From the NCBI GenBank assembly GCA_903826405.1, contig CAIKEH010000042.1:1-64000 (forward strand): a stretch of 64,000 bases of DNA. Reading direction: 5' to 3'. The position numbers and the translations under genes are program-made. This DNA comes from an uncultured bacterium. GTDB taxonomy: Bacteria; Bacteroidota; Bacteroidia; Chitinophagales; Chitinophagaceae. Positions 52,623 to 62,694 of the stretch are shown in pieces (the stretch's first letter is position 1; each line of letters opens with the position of its first letter). The notes below the pieces were generated by a model, which was not told where the DNA came from, did no database searches, and saw only the letters and a list, made by a program, of their open reading frames with translations.

Positions 52623-54525
52623 ACAATAGTTTGATCCTTCCCCGCTGATCGATAGTTATCTTCTGTTCTTCTGACCATTCCTCCAATACCTTTCTCGCTT
52701 TTTCCAAATCGGCCCCCATTAATCCGTCCAAAAGTTCACTGGCCTTGTTCCTGCCCTCCCGGATCTTCTTCTCCAAGGATTCTGCGATGGTTTCGAATTC
52801 ACCCGGTACGAGTCCGGCCTTTTTTTCCCTGATGCAGTTGTCACAGACGCCGCAAGTCTTTTCCGATTCAAAACCGAAATATTTTTCCAAGTAACCAGAC
52901 CTGCATCCTGAGTGATCAAGATATCCTGCCATGGCCTTCAACCTAACCCTGAAAGACTCCTTCAGCCGTGAATACCTATCCATGTCTATCCTGAGGTCCC
53001 CGGACCTTATGCGACCTTGCAGGAAACGGATCTGGGGAGTGTCCTTGCGTGATATATAATGTATCATGCCGCTTTGGTCAAGCCTAGTCAGGGTTTCCGT
53101 GACCCACTGTAGATGGGTTCTCAATGAAAAAGCGATCTGTTTTTCAGAAATGGGTACTGGCGAATCCAGAATGCCGCCATATCCTCTGAGCAAAGCTTTG
53201 AGCAATTCACCTGCTTCGGGTTGTTGGATACAGAAGTTTTCCAAACGATCCTTTCTTGCCAACACTTCCACTTTGGCAGGTTGAAAAACCTGATCCTGAA
53301 AAGACAAGATGGATTCCTGTTGTAGTGTCTGCACCACATTGAGAACAAGTTGTACCGGGAATTTGAATGCTTTGCAAAATGCGGCCAGATCAAATTCATA
53401 ATATTCATCCTCTCCTGAACCGACCGGTACCTGGAGGTGGTTGGCGAGTCCCTGATAGACTGAACGGATGATATCCAAAGAAGGATACCTGTCTGCGACC
53501 AGTTTATCTATTTCTTCCTGTTCAGATGGGTTATGAAGCAATACGGCATAGGATCTCAGACCATCCCTTCCAGCCCGACCGGCTTCCTGACCATAACTTT
53601 CCAGATTGTCCGGCGTGTCCATATGAATGACAATCCGGACATCGGGTTTATCGATACCCATACCGAAGGCATTTGTACAGACCATGATCCTGGTTCGGTT
53701 GCTAATCCAATCTTCCTGACGGGACTCGCGCTGTTCTCTGCTCAATCCCGCATGGTAAAAAGAAACATTAAGCGAATGTTCTTCCAGTGCCGCACAAACC
53801 TCCTGAGTTTTTTTTCTAGTACGACAGTATACGATGGCGGATCCATCCACCTTGTTCAGTATGTCCGACAATTTGCTGATCCGTGCCCAGGTACGGATGA
53901 CGCTATAGGATAAATTGGGTCGATGGAAGGATTGAAGGAATATGGCAGGTGCCTTCATGCCCAGTTTCTCAGTGATATCCCCTTGAACTTCTCTGGTGGC
54001 GGTTGCAGTTAATGCCAACACCGGAACCTCGGGTTTTTCGCCGGACGTGGCGGCTATGTTCAAGTAGGACGGCCTGAAGTCGTATCCCCATTGTGATACG
54101 CAATGCGCTTCATCCACTGCGATTAGACTAAGTTTCATCGCAGGAAGGAATTCGCGGAATAACGAGGTTTGTAATCGCTCAGGTGATACGAAAAGGAATT
54201 TGAAGGGACCATATGCTGCCTGCTCCAGGGTCTTTCGGATCTCCGGGAAGGTCATACCATTCTGAAGTATGAGTACGGGTATGCCTTTTTTACGCAGTTG
54301 ACCTACCTGGTCCTGCATCAATGCGATCAGTGGTGATACGACAAGTGCGATGCCTTCCCTGATTAATGCAGGAACCTGATAGCAGACGGATTTACCCCCA
54401 CCTGTGGGCAAAAGCGCGAGTACATCATTCCCATTCAACACCGCCTTGACGATATCTTCCTGCAATGGCCTGAACTGGTCATATCCCCAGTACCTTCTCA
54501 ATATGTCCTTCGGACTTTCCGGCAT
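52621..54525 (-). CDS. RecQ-family ATP-dependent DNA helicase without HRDC domain
   Basis: 634 residues. Walker A LPTGGGKSVCYQVPAL, DEAH box AVDEAHCVSQWGYDFRPSYLNI, LALTATATREV, HAGLSREQRE and GQEAGRAGRDG are RecQ motifs. The RQC zinc module is present (GCRSGYLEKYFGFE...CGVCDNC). The C-terminal HRDC domain is lacking, and the last ~60 residues look like a short winged-helix-like element. It unwinds recombination intermediates. The T-run of a hairpin on the other strand reaches its stop codon. Confidence 0.92.
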   Translation of the reverse strand: MPESPKDILRRYWGYDQFRPLQEDIVKAVLNGNDVLALLPTGGGKSVCYQVPALIREGIALVVSPLIALMQDQVGQLRKKGIPVLILQNGMTFPEIRKTLEQAAYGPFKFLFVSPERLQTSLFREFLPAMKLSLIAVDEAHCVSQWGYDFRPSYLNIAATSGEKPEVPVLALTATATREVQGDITEKLGMKAPAIFLQSFHRPNLSYSVIRTWARISKLSDILNKVDGSAIVYCRTRKKTQEVCAALEEHSLNVSFYHAGLSREQRESRQEDWISNRTRIMVCTNAFGMGIDKPDVRIVIHMDTPDNLESYGQEAGRAGRDGLRSYAVLLHNPSEQEEIDKLVADRYPSLDIIRSVYQGLANHLQVPVGSGEDEYYEFDLAAFCKAFKFPVQLVLNVVQTLQQESILSFQDQVFQPAKVEVLARKDRLENFCIQQPEAGELLKALLRGYGGILDSPVPISEKQIAFSLRTHLQWVTETLTRLDQSGMIHYISRKDTPQIRFLQGRIRSGDLRIDMDRYSRLKESFRVRLKAMAGYLDHSGCRSGYLEKYFGFESEKTCGVCDNCIREKKAGLVPGEFETIAESLEKKIREGRNKASELLDGLMGADLEKARKVLEEWSEEQKITIDQRGRIKLL

Positions 54526-54562
54526 CTTCTTTCTCGTTTGATGACCTCAGGGTCAGGGTCTT

Positions 54563-56692
54563 TCAAGTCACTTTTTTTATGAAGAGTCTGATTGAATTCA
54601 AAGCGAGGACCACATCGCTCAATCCCATGGAAAGCGCACTGACGGCTGGAGTCAACAGCCCAACTGCTGCTATGGGGATGGCTATGATGTTATAGATGAA
54701 AGCCCAGAATAAGTTCTGTTTCACCGTCGCGAAAGTATGTCTGCCCAGGCCTAGCGCCTCAGGAAGTTTTTTGAGCCCGTTGTTCATGAGAACAACTTGT
54801 GCACTTTGCATGGCCAATTGTGAAGCATCGCTGAGGGAAATGCCGACTGTGGCTTCGGCAAGGGCAGGAGCATCGTTTATTCCGTCACCCACCATGGCCG
54901 TGGGTAGTGCATGGGAGAGTGATTTGATCTTTTCCAACTTCTGCTCTGGTGCTTGTTCGGCAATGACATCTGTAATGCCCAGCCGGTCAGCCACTTCCTG
55001 GCATTTGTCGATACGGTCCCCACTCAACAGGATGGTTCTGATGCCTCTTCCTTGCAAATACCTGATCACCTCTTCAGCTTCAGGTCTTATCTCATCCTCC
55101 ACATCAATCCAACCCTGGAGTTCGCCATTGCGTAGGATATATACATTATGTTTCCCGGTCTCTGCACTTGTTATTCCCTCGGTCAATCCTTTTCCGGAAC
55201 AGGCCATGTAAACATTTCCTTCCTTGTCCGTGCCCTTCATGCCCAATCCTTTGATCTCTTCTATCTTTTCCCAGCGGATCGTGTCCTTTCCTTTAAAATC
55301 AAAGGTGATGGCTCTGGCAAGAGGATGGGTGGAGAATTTTTCCAGGGAATATGCAGTCATCCTGAAAATTTCATCGGTCATTTTTGTGGCCTGGTAGGAA
55401 GAGATCTTGAACATACCCGTTGTCAGTGTGCCTGTCTTATCAAAGACCACCTGTTTGATGTCCTTGAAAGCCTCAAGACTGGAAGGATTGCGGAAGAGGA
55501 TTCCCGATCTTGCCCCCCTTCCGAGACCTACGGCAATGGCGGCAGGGGTCGCTAATCCCATAGCACAGGGACAGGATATGACGAGAACGGCGATACTGCG
55601 CATCAAGGATGGTGTAAAGTCCTTTAATATGATCCAATTGACCGCCAATGTCAGGATACTAATGGCGATCACCACCGGAACGAAAATAGCGCTGATGCGA
55701 TCGGCCAGGAGTTGGACTGGAGGTTTTTCTCCCTGTGCCCTTTTCACCATTTTCACGATGCCGGACAAAACGGTATCGTCCCCGACCGCCGTTACTTGCG
55801 CCTTGATGGTCCCATTGTCCACCAAACTTCCGCCGATGAGTTTGTCCTTGGCTTTCCTGTGAACAGGAGCACCCTCCCCCGTTAAAATGGCTTCATTGAC
55901 ATGAGCTTCACCCCAAAGGATCTTGCAGTCGATGGGCACCTGTTCACCACTTCTGATGAGAATAAGATCACCTACCCTGAGTTGATCGTTTTCGACGGAC
56001 AAAATGACTTCCTGATGTACTTCGTCAAACGCGATCATGTTGGCCTTGACCTTTTGTGATCTTACCAGATCCTTAAGAGCGCGTTGTGTGGATCGTACTG
56101 AAGTTTCTTCCAAATAGTTCCCCAGAAAGACGAGCGTGATTATAGTTGCCGCAGTTTCATAGTAAAGATGACCTTCTCCGGTCATAAACAGGGAACTGGC
56201 CATACTGTATAGGAAAGCGGCGGTAGCGCCAAGTGCTACCAACACATTCATGTTGGGCATGCCGTTGCGAAGGCTCTGGATGGCACTTCTTCCGAAATGG
56301 TACATACCCAGGACATAAACAGGAAGGCAGATACCCAATTGCAACCAGGGATCCATTAGCCGATGCATGTCCATCCAAGGTCCGAGCATATGAAGTAAAA
56401 GGATGATCGTAAACGGAAGGCAGAAAAGGAATCGGCCGAGATTGTTGCTCAGGAAATTTTTTTTCAATCGGTCTTCTGAGCTTTCTGATCCTTGTACTAC
56501 CGTATATCCCAGACCACTGATCCCTTTCTTCAATTCCTCGAGTTTGTCGGTGTCAACAGTCTCAAAATTGACATCGCCATCCAAAGGATTCACCTGGACG
56601 TGTTGCTGTCCCTGCTTCTGTAGGTATTTGGTGATCGTCAGTGCGCAGTTGGAACAGGTCATCCCTTCCACTTTCCATTGGATCGTTTTCAT
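54563..56692 (-). CDS. copA: Copper-translocating P1B-type ATPase
   Basis: 709 residues. One N-terminal heavy-metal-binding domain with GMTCSNCAL (residues ~9-17), then the membrane core with CPC in VLVISCPCAMGLATPAA, phosphorylation site DKTGTLT, actuator TGE in AILTGEGAP, and GDGINDAPALAEA. The last two helices carry YN (IYNIIAIP) and MGLSDVVLALNSIRL, with Asp in the place where copper ATPases usually have the second Ser, so copper specificity is likely but the variant is worth noting. It exports Cu(I) from the cytoplasm. Confidence 0.9.
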   Translation of the reverse strand: MKTIQWKVEGMTCSNCALTITKYLQKQGQQHVQVNPLDGDVNFETVDTDKLEELKKGISGLGYTVVQGSESSEDRLKKNFLSNNLGRFLFCLPFTIILLLHMLGPWMDMHRLMDPWLQLGICLPVYVLGMYHFGRSAIQSLRNGMPNMNVLVALGATAAFLYSMASSLFMTGEGHLYYETAATIITLVFLGNYLEETSVRSTQRALKDLVRSQKVKANMIAFDEVHQEVILSVENDQLRVGDLILIRSGEQVPIDCKILWGEAHVNEAILTGEGAPVHRKAKDKLIGGSLVDNGTIKAQVTAVGDDTVLSGIVKMVKRAQGEKPPVQLLADRISAIFVPVVIAISILTLAVNWIILKDFTPSLMRSIAVLVISCPCAMGLATPAAIAVGLGRGARSGILFRNPSSLEAFKDIKQVVFDKTGTLTTGMFKISSYQATKMTDEIFRMTAYSLEKFSTHPLARAITFDFKGKDTIRWEKIEEIKGLGMKGTDKEGNVYMACSGKGLTEGITSAETGKHNVYILRNGELQGWIDVEDEIRPEAEEVIRYLQGRGIRTILLSGDRIDKCQEVADRLGITDVIAEQAPEQKLEKIKSLSHALPTAMVGDGINDAPALAEATVGISLSDASQLAMQSAQVVLMNNGLKKLPEALGLGRHTFATVKQNLFWAFIYNIIAIPIAAVGLLTPAVSALSMGLSDVVLALNSIRLFIKKVT

Positions 56693-56833
56693 AGGGCGAA
56701 GTTACCGATAACTTCTCCTGTATTTGGGTTCCTTCTGAGCATGTGCGTGGTGTTAAAGATCCTGGGTATCGAAGGTTATACACTTGCAAAAATGGCGGCA
56801 GGACCGGAATCTCTCCCAACTGTTATCTCACCC

Positions 56834-56841
56834 TATCTTTG
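56834..56841 (+). promoter_or_regulatory. -7 promoter element of tsaE
   Basis: TATCTTTG matches TAnnTTTG and ends 5 bp before the ATG at 56847, so transcription would begin at or beside the start codon. Confidence 0.6.
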
Positions 56842-56846
56842 CAGGT

Positions 56847-57293
56847 ATGCTTGAAATAAAGTGGGAATTCCATTTGGATGAGATCGGTCAAATTGCCCGT
56901 GAATGGTGGGGCTTGACCTGGGGATCCCGTGTTTTTGCCTTTCATGGGTCCATGGGAGCGGGAAAGACCACTTTTATCCGTACCCTTTGTCAAGAAAAAG
57001 GGGTTACGGACCCGATCGGCAGTCCAACATTCTCATTGGTGAACGAATATGCGTTTTCGGAGGATGGAAAGAGTGGGACAATCTTCCATCTGGATCTTTA
57101 CAGGATAGCCAATGAAGAGGAAGCTTTGCGTGCAGGGATCGAGGAGTGCCTTTGGTCGGGTGCTTGGTGTTTTGTGGAATGGCCGGAAAAAAGCCCGATG
57201 ATCTTCCCTCCGGGGACCATTCATGCTTACCTGACCGAGGAAGGCGATGGCCGACGTAAATTGATCCTGCGCAGTGATGCGGATAATCAGTAA
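56847..57293 (+). CDS. tsaE: tRNA threonylcarbamoyladenosine biosynthesis ATPase TsaE
   Basis: 148 residues from the ATG at 56847; the frame extends further left but begins after the promoter. Walker A HGSMGAGKTTFIRTL, IGSPTFSLVNEY, FHLDLYRI and VEWPEKS are TsaE signatures. It works with TsaB and TsaD to add the t6A modification to ANN-decoding tRNAs. It is 22 bp upstream of the alanine dehydrogenase gene. Confidence 0.95.
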   Translation: MLEIKWEFHLDEIGQIAREWWGLTWGSRVFAFHGSMGAGKTTFIRTLCQEKGVTDPIGSPTFSLVNEYAFSEDGKSGTIFHLDLYRIANEEEALRAGIEECLWSGAWCFVEWPEKSPMIFPPGTIHAYLTEEGDGRRKLILRSDADNQ

Positions 57294-57315
57294 TTTACCG
57301 GTTCAATGAAAGTGC

Positions 57316-58530
57316 ATGGCCACCGGTAAACCCTTCGTGAGTTCCTCCATCAGTTACGAGACATTGGAAGAGACGCTCGACATCAAGCCCAAAGGGGAGA
57401 GCCTTCAGGTGGGAATTCCCCGTGAATCGGCATTGCATGAGAACCGGATCGCCCTGACCCCCGATGCAGTCAGTGTATTGGCAAGCAATGGCCACCGGGT
57501 GGTCGTTGAGCATAAGGCTGGTGATGGCGCCCATTTTTCAGATAAGGATTACAGCGAGGCCGGTGCCAAGATCGCCTACGACCGTAAAGAAGTTTTCGAA
57601 TGCGACACCATCATTAAATCTGCGCCGGTCCATGAGATAGAGCTGGATTTGCTGAAGACCGGTCAGACGATCATTTCCCCCATACACCTTCCTGTGATGA
57701 AGTCACATATCCTGGAGAAGATGATGGAGAAAAAGATCACAGCTCTCTCGTTTGAGAATCTCAAGGATGATTCTGGCCACAACCCTATCGTTCGCAGTAT
57801 GAGTGAGATCGCAGGCAGTGCGGTCATGTTGATAGCAGGTCAATATCTGGGCAGCGCCAATCATGGTAAAGGTGTGCTTCTTGGGGGTATTTCCGGCATA
57901 CCGCCCACTAAAGTGATCATCATCGGTGCTGGGATCGTAGGTGAATATGCCGCACGGACCGCTTTGGCGGTAGGTGGAAGTGTCAAGATCTTTGACAATA
58001 ACATCTACAAATTGAAGCGAGTGCAAAATAATATGGGTGCCCGCTTGTGGACATCGGTCATCGAGCCCAAGATACTCGCCAAACAACTCAAGACCTGTGA
58101 CGTGGCCGTTGGTGCACTTTCCTCTACCGGTGGACGTACACCCATTGTCGTGACAGAAGAAATGGTCTCCATGATGAGGCCGGGGAGTGTGATCGTCGAT
58201 GTTAGTATCGACAGGGGAGGCTGCTTCGAAACCTCAGAGGTGACTTCCCATGAGCAGCCTGTCGTGCATAAATACGGAGTGATCCATTATGGTGTTCCTA
58301 ATATCGCATCAGGTTTCGCACGGACCGCTTCACAAGCCATCAGCAATGTGCTCATGCCGCTCATGCTCGAGATCGGAGATGAAGGTGGATTGGAAAAATT
58401 GATCTGGCACAAGATCAACATCCGTTCCGGGATCTATCTTTTCAAGGGCTCATTGACCAATATATATCTCTCTCAGCGATTCAGTCTGAAGTATACCGAC
58501 CTCAACTTGCTGATCGCAAGTCAGCGTTGA
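57316..58530 (+). CDS. ald: Alanine dehydrogenase
   Basis: 404 residues. IGIPRESALHENRIALTP-type N-terminus (VGIPRESALHENRIALTPD), KSAPVHEIELDLLKTGQTIIS, IAGQYLGSANHGKGVLLGG, the NAD motif VIIIGAGIVGEYAARTAL, VDVSIDRGGCFETS and VPNIASGFARTASQA match the alanine dehydrogenase / transhydrogenase family. The ~35-residue N-terminal extension is common in Bacteroidota. It interconverts L-alanine and pyruvate with NADH. Probably co-transcribed with tsaE. It stops 2 bp before the convergent ABC ATPase gene. Confidence 0.93.
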   Translation: MATGKPFVSSSISYETLEETLDIKPKGESLQVGIPRESALHENRIALTPDAVSVLASNGHRVVVEHKAGDGAHFSDKDYSEAGAKIAYDRKEVFECDTIIKSAPVHEIELDLLKTGQTIISPIHLPVMKSHILEKMMEKKITALSFENLKDDSGHNPIVRSMSEIAGSAVMLIAGQYLGSANHGKGVLLGGISGIPPTKVIIIGAGIVGEYAARTALAVGGSVKIFDNNIYKLKRVQNNMGARLWTSVIEPKILAKQLKTCDVAVGALSSTGGRTPIVVTEEMVSMMRPGSVIVDVSIDRGGCFETSEVTSHEQPVVHKYGVIHYGVPNIASGFARTASQAISNVLMPLMLEIGDEGGLEKLIWHKINIRSGIYLFKGSLTNIYLSQRFSLKYTDLNLLIASQR

Positions 58531-58531
58531 A

Positions 58532-59170
58532 TCATTCTGCCTGCTTAACTTTCTTGTGGTCCGGCATCCAGATGATATGGTCGCAGAAATCATACTCCAT
58601 CTTATCATTGCTGCTGATGATCACCAATCTACCCTGAGTATGATCCGTCATGAGTTGTCGGTACATGTTGACACCGGACTGGTCCAGATTGGAACAGGGT
58701 TCGTCCAGCAATAAAACGGAACTGTCGGAGAAAATAGCTTGTAGGAGTTTAAGCCGTTGCTTCATACCGCTGCTGAAGTAGCGGATCTGCTTTTCTCCAG
58801 CATCTCCCAGCCCTACTTTACCCAGCATCTCCTCATGGTTTTGACCTGCGGTCCAGGGCTTGAATCGCTCATGGAATGTCAGGAATTCGGCAGCGGTCAT
58901 TTCCTCGATCAATTCTAGGTATGGGGCACAAATGGTGATGTCGAGGTACTGTTCCTCAACTGTCAATTGCTTAAAATGATTTGTATATTCTACTTTGCCC
59001 TCGCTGGGTAGGATGGCGCCCGCGATGACCTGGAGTAAGGTTGATTTACCCGATCCATTTGGACCGGTCAATGCATAGAACCCTCCTGCATGGAATTCCT
59101 GGCTGATGTGTCTGAAGATCCAGTCCCTGTTGAATCGCTTTCCTGCATCAGTCAGTGAGACCCTCATCAT
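58532..59170 (-). CDS. ABC transporter ATP-binding protein, stand-alone
   Basis: 212 residues: Walker A GPNGSGKSTLLQ, signature YFSSGMKQRLKLL, Walker B SVLLLDEPCSNLD, and a switch region with Ser/Asn where His is usual (VIISSNDKME). No permease is encoded nearby; in many Bacteroidota this gene follows lpxA, as here, with a 23-bp overlap. It may work with a distant membrane protein or act in gene expression. Function unknown. Confidence 0.85.
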   Translation of the reverse strand: MMRVSLTDAGKRFNRDWIFRHISQEFHAGGFYALTGPNGSGKSTLLQVIAGAILPSEGKVEYTNHFKQLTVEEQYLDITICAPYLELIEEMTAAEFLTFHERFKPWTAGQNHEEMLGKVGLGDAGEKQIRYFSSGMKQRLKLLQAIFSDSSVLLLDEPCSNLDQSGVNMYRQLMTDHTQGRLVIISSNDKMEYDFCDHIIWMPDHKKVKQAE

Positions 59171-59954
59171 TACTATTTTTGGAATATCGTTTGATGATCC
59201 CCCGACCGCTCTCTCGGATGAACGTGACGATCTCGTCTCTTTCGTCCGTGGCGGGGAACTCTTCCTCGATGTATTGTATGGCCTGCGTGGTGTTCAGGCC
59301 TTTGTTGTAGATGTATCGGTAGATATCGATGATGTGGTTGATCTTGTCGATGGAGAAACCTTTTCGTTTCAGTCCTATTGAGTTCACACCGGCGTAACTC
59401 AGAGGTGAGCGAGCAGCTTTGATGTATGGCGGGACATCCTTGCTGACTAGTGACCCTCCCGCGACAAAGGCGTGTGAGCCTATTTTGACGAACTGATGTA
59501 CGGCGCACATGCCGGCGAGTATGGAGTAATCTCCCATCTGGACATGGCCTGCCATTTGGGTGTTATTACTCATGATGCAATTCTGTCCGATGATGCAATC
59601 GTGGGCCACATGGCTGTAGGCCATGATCAGGCAATTGGAACCTACTTTGGTGGTCCATTTGTCCCTGGTGCCTCGGTGGATGGTGACGAATTCGCGGATC
59701 GTGGTATTGTCGCCGATCTCCACGGTGGTCAATTCCCCCTCGAATTTCAAGTCTTGGGGTGAGGCGGATATCACTGCGCCTGGGAAGATCCTGCAGTTCT
59801 TGCCAATGCGCGCGCCTTCCATGATGGTGACATTGCTCCCGATCCAGGTTCCTTCGCCGATCTCCACATTATGGTGGATGACGGTGAACGGATCCACCTT
59901 GACATTGGTGGCCAGTTTGGCATTGGGGTGGATATATGTATGCGGATGGATCAT
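59148..59954 (-). CDS. lpxA: UDP-N-acetylglucosamine acyltransferase LpxA
   Basis: 268 residues of left-handed beta-helix hexapeptide repeats (HPHTYIHPNAKLATNVKVDPF; WIGSNVTIMEGARIGKNC) with the catalytic His in SHVAHDCIIGQNC and the C-terminal helical tail. It performs the first step of lipid A synthesis, moving a 3-hydroxyacyl chain from ACP to UDP-GlcNAc. Part of the HD hydrolase-lpxD-lpxC/fabZ-lpxA-ABC block. Overlaps the ABC ATPase gene by 23 bp. Confidence 0.96.
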   Translation of the reverse strand: MIHPHTYIHPNAKLATNVKVDPFTVIHHNVEIGEGTWIGSNVTIMEGARIGKNCRIFPGAVISASPQDLKFEGELTTVEIGDNTTIREFVTIHRGTRDKWTTKVGSNCLIMAYSHVAHDCIIGQNCIMSNNTQMAGHVQMGDYSILAGMCAVHQFVKIGSHAFVAGGSLVSKDVPPYIKAARSPLSYAGVNSIGLKRKGFSIDKINHIIDIYRYIYNKGLNTTQAIQYIEEEFPATDERDEIVTFIRESGRGIIKRYSKNSNDEGLTD

Positions 59955-60030
59955 CTTCTGGATTTTGACTGCCCTCGGGTAAAATCACCCGGGCAGATCG
60001 TTTTTAAAATAGTATTTCCTTGTTAAGCTG

Positions 60031-61437
60031 TCAATTCCGCTTCACGAGTTGGGCCATCAGTATGGCTTCCGTCGCGATTTTATTCCCTACGTAAACGGTT
60101 CCGTGCATTTCACAAAGTCCCCTTCTGATCGGCCCCATCAATTCCATCTTGAGCAGCATCGTGTCCCCGGGGATGACCTTCTGCTTGAATTTACAGTTGT
60201 CGATCTTCACGAAATAGGTATCGTAATCTCCGGAAGGAAGCGAGTTGATGGCCAATATGCCCCCTGTCTGTGCCAGTGCTTCGATCTGCAATACCCCTGG
60301 CATCACCGGATTGCCCGGGAAATGACCCACAAAGAAAGGTTCATTGAAAGTCACGTTCTTAAGCCCAACGATATAGGTGTCTGTCAATTCGATCACTTTG
60401 TCCACTAGCAGAAAGGGGTATCGGTGGGGAAGTTTTTTCTCGATTTGCTGGGTGTTGAAGATCGGAGGCTGATTCGGATTGTAAACCGGTACGTTCTTGA
60501 CGTGTTTGTTTTTCTTGATGTACTGCTTGATTTTTTTGGCGAATTCGACATTGGAGTAATGCCCTGGTCTGCTGGCCATGATATGCGCCTTGATGGGAAA
60601 TCCGACGAGAGCCAGATCACCGACCACGTCCAGTAATTTATGCCTGGCTGGCTCATTGGGGAATCTGAGTTCCAGATTATTCAAGTAGCCTTCACTCTTG
60701 ACCTCGATCTTTTCTTTTTTGAACACTTTTGCAAGGCGAAGCATTTCTTCACCGGTCACAGGTTTGTCAACGACCACGATGGCGTTGTTGATATCCCCCC
60801 CCTTGATGAGGTTAAGGTCGAGTAGCATCTCCAGTTCATGCAGAAAACAGAAAGTCCTGCATGGTGCAATTTCCTTTTGGAAATCACTCATGCTTTTTAG
60901 TCCCGCATGTTGGGTGCCGAGAACGGGGCTATTGAAATCAATTAGTGTGGTCACCTTGTATTCTATGGAAGGCATGGCTACAAGCTCCACGCGTTTATCC
61001 TCGTTGATGTATGTGATGTTGGTGTCGATGGTGTACCAGTTCTTGGCTGCTTCTTGCTCTACAACTCCCGCTTCGCGAATGATCTCCACGAAAGGTTCAG
61101 AACTCCCATCGATGATGGGCATTTCGGGTCCATTCACTTCGATCAGACAGTTGTCCACACCCATTCCAACGAGAGCGGCAAGCACATGTTCCACGGTGCT
61201 CACCTTTGCCCCCTCAACTTCCAAAGTGGTACCTCTCGAGGTGTCGGTCACCAGATCACAATCGGCTTTGATCAGGGGTTGTCCAGGCAGATCGATCCTT
61301 TGGAATTGAAGTCCGAAGCCGGGATTGGCAGGCCTCAGGGTCATGTCCACATTGATGCCGGTGTGAAGTCCGGTTCCGGAAATGCTTACCGGAGTGTTTA
61401 TGGTGTGCTGCTGATCGGGATTGAAGTTGGCATCCAT
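60031..61437 (-). CDS. lpxC-fabZ: Bifunctional UDP-3-O-acyl-GlcNAc deacetylase / (3R)-hydroxyacyl-ACP dehydratase
   Basis: 468 residues. Residues 1-~305 are LpxC: GTGLHTGINVDMTLRPA, VSTVEHVLAALVGMGVDNC (zinc His), EMPIIDGSSEPFV, and PARHKLLDVVGDLAL (zinc His and Asp). Residues ~325-468 are FabZ: LPHRYPFLLVDKV (catalytic His), GHFPGNPVMPGVLQIEALAQTGG (catalytic Glu). The fusion is usual in Bacteroidota and links lipid A and fatty-acid synthesis, which share 3-hydroxyacyl-ACP. It has its own promoter at 61457-61464. Confidence 0.96.
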   Translation of the reverse strand: MDANFNPDQQHTINTPVSISGTGLHTGINVDMTLRPANPGFGLQFQRIDLPGQPLIKADCDLVTDTSRGTTLEVEGAKVSTVEHVLAALVGMGVDNCLIEVNGPEMPIIDGSSEPFVEIIREAGVVEQEAAKNWYTIDTNITYINEDKRVELVAMPSIEYKVTTLIDFNSPVLGTQHAGLKSMSDFQKEIAPCRTFCFLHELEMLLDLNLIKGGDINNAIVVVDKPVTGEEMLRLAKVFKKEKIEVKSEGYLNNLELRFPNEPARHKLLDVVGDLALVGFPIKAHIMASRPGHYSNVEFAKKIKQYIKKNKHVKNVPVYNPNQPPIFNTQQIEKKLPHRYPFLLVDKVIELTDTYIVGLKNVTFNEPFFVGHFPGNPVMPGVLQIEALAQTGGILAINSLPSGDYDTYFVKIDNCKFKQKVIPGDTMLLKMELMGPIRRGLCEMHGTVYVGNKIATEAILMAQLVKRN

Positions 61438-61456
61438 TCACCTGGAAATTAAGGTG

Positions 61457-61464
61457 CAAAGATA
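61457..61464 (-). promoter_or_regulatory. -7 promoter element of lpxC-fabZ
   Basis: TATCTTTG on the minus strand, 19 bp before the start codon; lpxD ends 84 bp upstream. Confidence 0.6.
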
Positions 61465-61547
61465 CTTTTTTCAGGGATAACTAAGGGCGGAAGTCAGATG
61501 TCGCAGGACTTAGGGCTTCGTTTGCTGGGGCGGCAGTTCAGGATCGA

Positions 61548-62600
61548 TCATACCTTTTCCTTCATCAACTGTCGGATCAAGGCCTCCAGGGCTTTGATCT
61601 TCTTTTCCAGATCGGGGAGTTTTCTGTTAACGGCTTGTGATCGAAGTGCAAGGCCATATTCGTATGCCGGTGATCCCGTGACGGCCTGATGGGGAGCTAT
61701 GATGGATTTGGTGACCCCACTTTGACCATTGATCTTGGTTCCATCCGCAATGGTGATGTGGCCGACGATACCGGCTTGTCCACCAATCATGACATTCTTC
61801 CCGATCTTGGTGCTTCCACTAACACCTGCCTGGGCGGCGATCACGGTGTCAGCGCCCACTTCAACATTGTGGGCCACCTGGATCAGATTATCAAGTTTGG
61901 CTCCCTTATGAATGATCGTGGAACCCATGGTTGCCCGGTCGATCGTGGTATTTGCACCGATCTCCACATAGTCCTCGATGACAACATTACCTATCTGCGG
62001 TACTTTTTGGTAAGTTCCATTCGCCTGAGGAGCAAATCCGAATCCATCACTGCCAATGACCGTACCCGCGTGGATGGTCACCTGCTTGCCCAATACAGTA
62101 CCATGGTAGAGTTTGACCGCAGGATGTATAGTGCAATTTTCTCCCAGAATGGAATCGGGCCCGATGTAGCATTGAGGATGAACTTTACAATTGTCGCCGA
62201 TGGTGACGTTATCGCCTATGTAGGTGAAAGCTCCTATATATACGTTCTTGCCGATGTTTGCAGACGAGGCGATAAAACATGGGCTTTCGATGCCAGTTAG
62301 CTGTTCTGCCATGATCTCCTGGTATTTATTCAGCAGGATGGCAAAGGCACTATAGGCATCGGGGACCCTGATCAGTGTGGCTGCTACAGGTTGCTTCAGT
62401 TCATAACTGTCATTGATGATGATCAATGTAGCCTTGGTCGAATACAGGAATTCTTCGTATTTCAGGTTTGCCAGAAAACTCAATTGGCCCATAGAGGCCT
62501 CTTCGATCTTGGCAAAGGAATTCACTTTGACGTTCAGGTCACCATGGACCTGACCATTGATCAATAATGCGATCTGTGCCGCGCTGAATTGCATAGGCAT
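61548..62600 (-). CDS. lpxD: UDP-3-O-(3-hydroxyacyl)glucosamine N-acyltransferase LpxD
   Basis: 350 residues from the Met at 62600 (a second Met two codons later). N-terminal uridine-binding domain (residues ~1-100, [18 protein letters not shown]), then hexapeptide repeats with catalytic His in [21 protein letters not shown], and a C-terminal helix. It adds the second acyl chain in lipid A synthesis. Follows the HD hydrolase gene, whose end contains a possible promoter element (TACATTTG, 62724-62717). Confidence 0.95.
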   Translation of the reverse strand: MPMQFSAAQIALLINGQVHGDLNVKVNSFAKIEEASMGQLSFLANLKYEEFLYSTKATLIIINDSYELKQPVAATLIRVPDAYSAFAILLNKYQEIMAEQLTGIESPCFIASSANIGKNVYIGAFTYIGDNVTIGDNCKVHPQCYIGPDSILGENCTIHPAVKLYHGTVLGKQVTIHAGTVIGSDGFGFAPQANGTYQKVPQIGNVVIEDYVEIGANTTIDRATMGSTIIHKGAKLDNLIQVAHNVEVGADTVIAAQAGVSGSTKIGKNVMIGGQAGIVGHITIADGTKINGQSGVTKSIIAPHQAVTGSPAYEYGLALRSQAVNRKLPDLEKKIKALEALIRQLMKEKV

Positions 62601-62694
62601 GTCATTGATACGTTGAGGATGAACGCACTGACCATTGCAGCCGGGATCTCTAAGCTCGGCGATCACTACTTTTATTCTCCTAAGGCGCAGCTGC

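Noticed and set aside
60698-61309. 203-codon frame opposite lpxC-fabZ
   Set aside because: Antisense shadow of a strongly supported gene; no promoter or homology.
61689-62300. 203-codon frame opposite lpxD
   Set aside because: Shadow produced by the repeated hexapeptide codons of lpxD.
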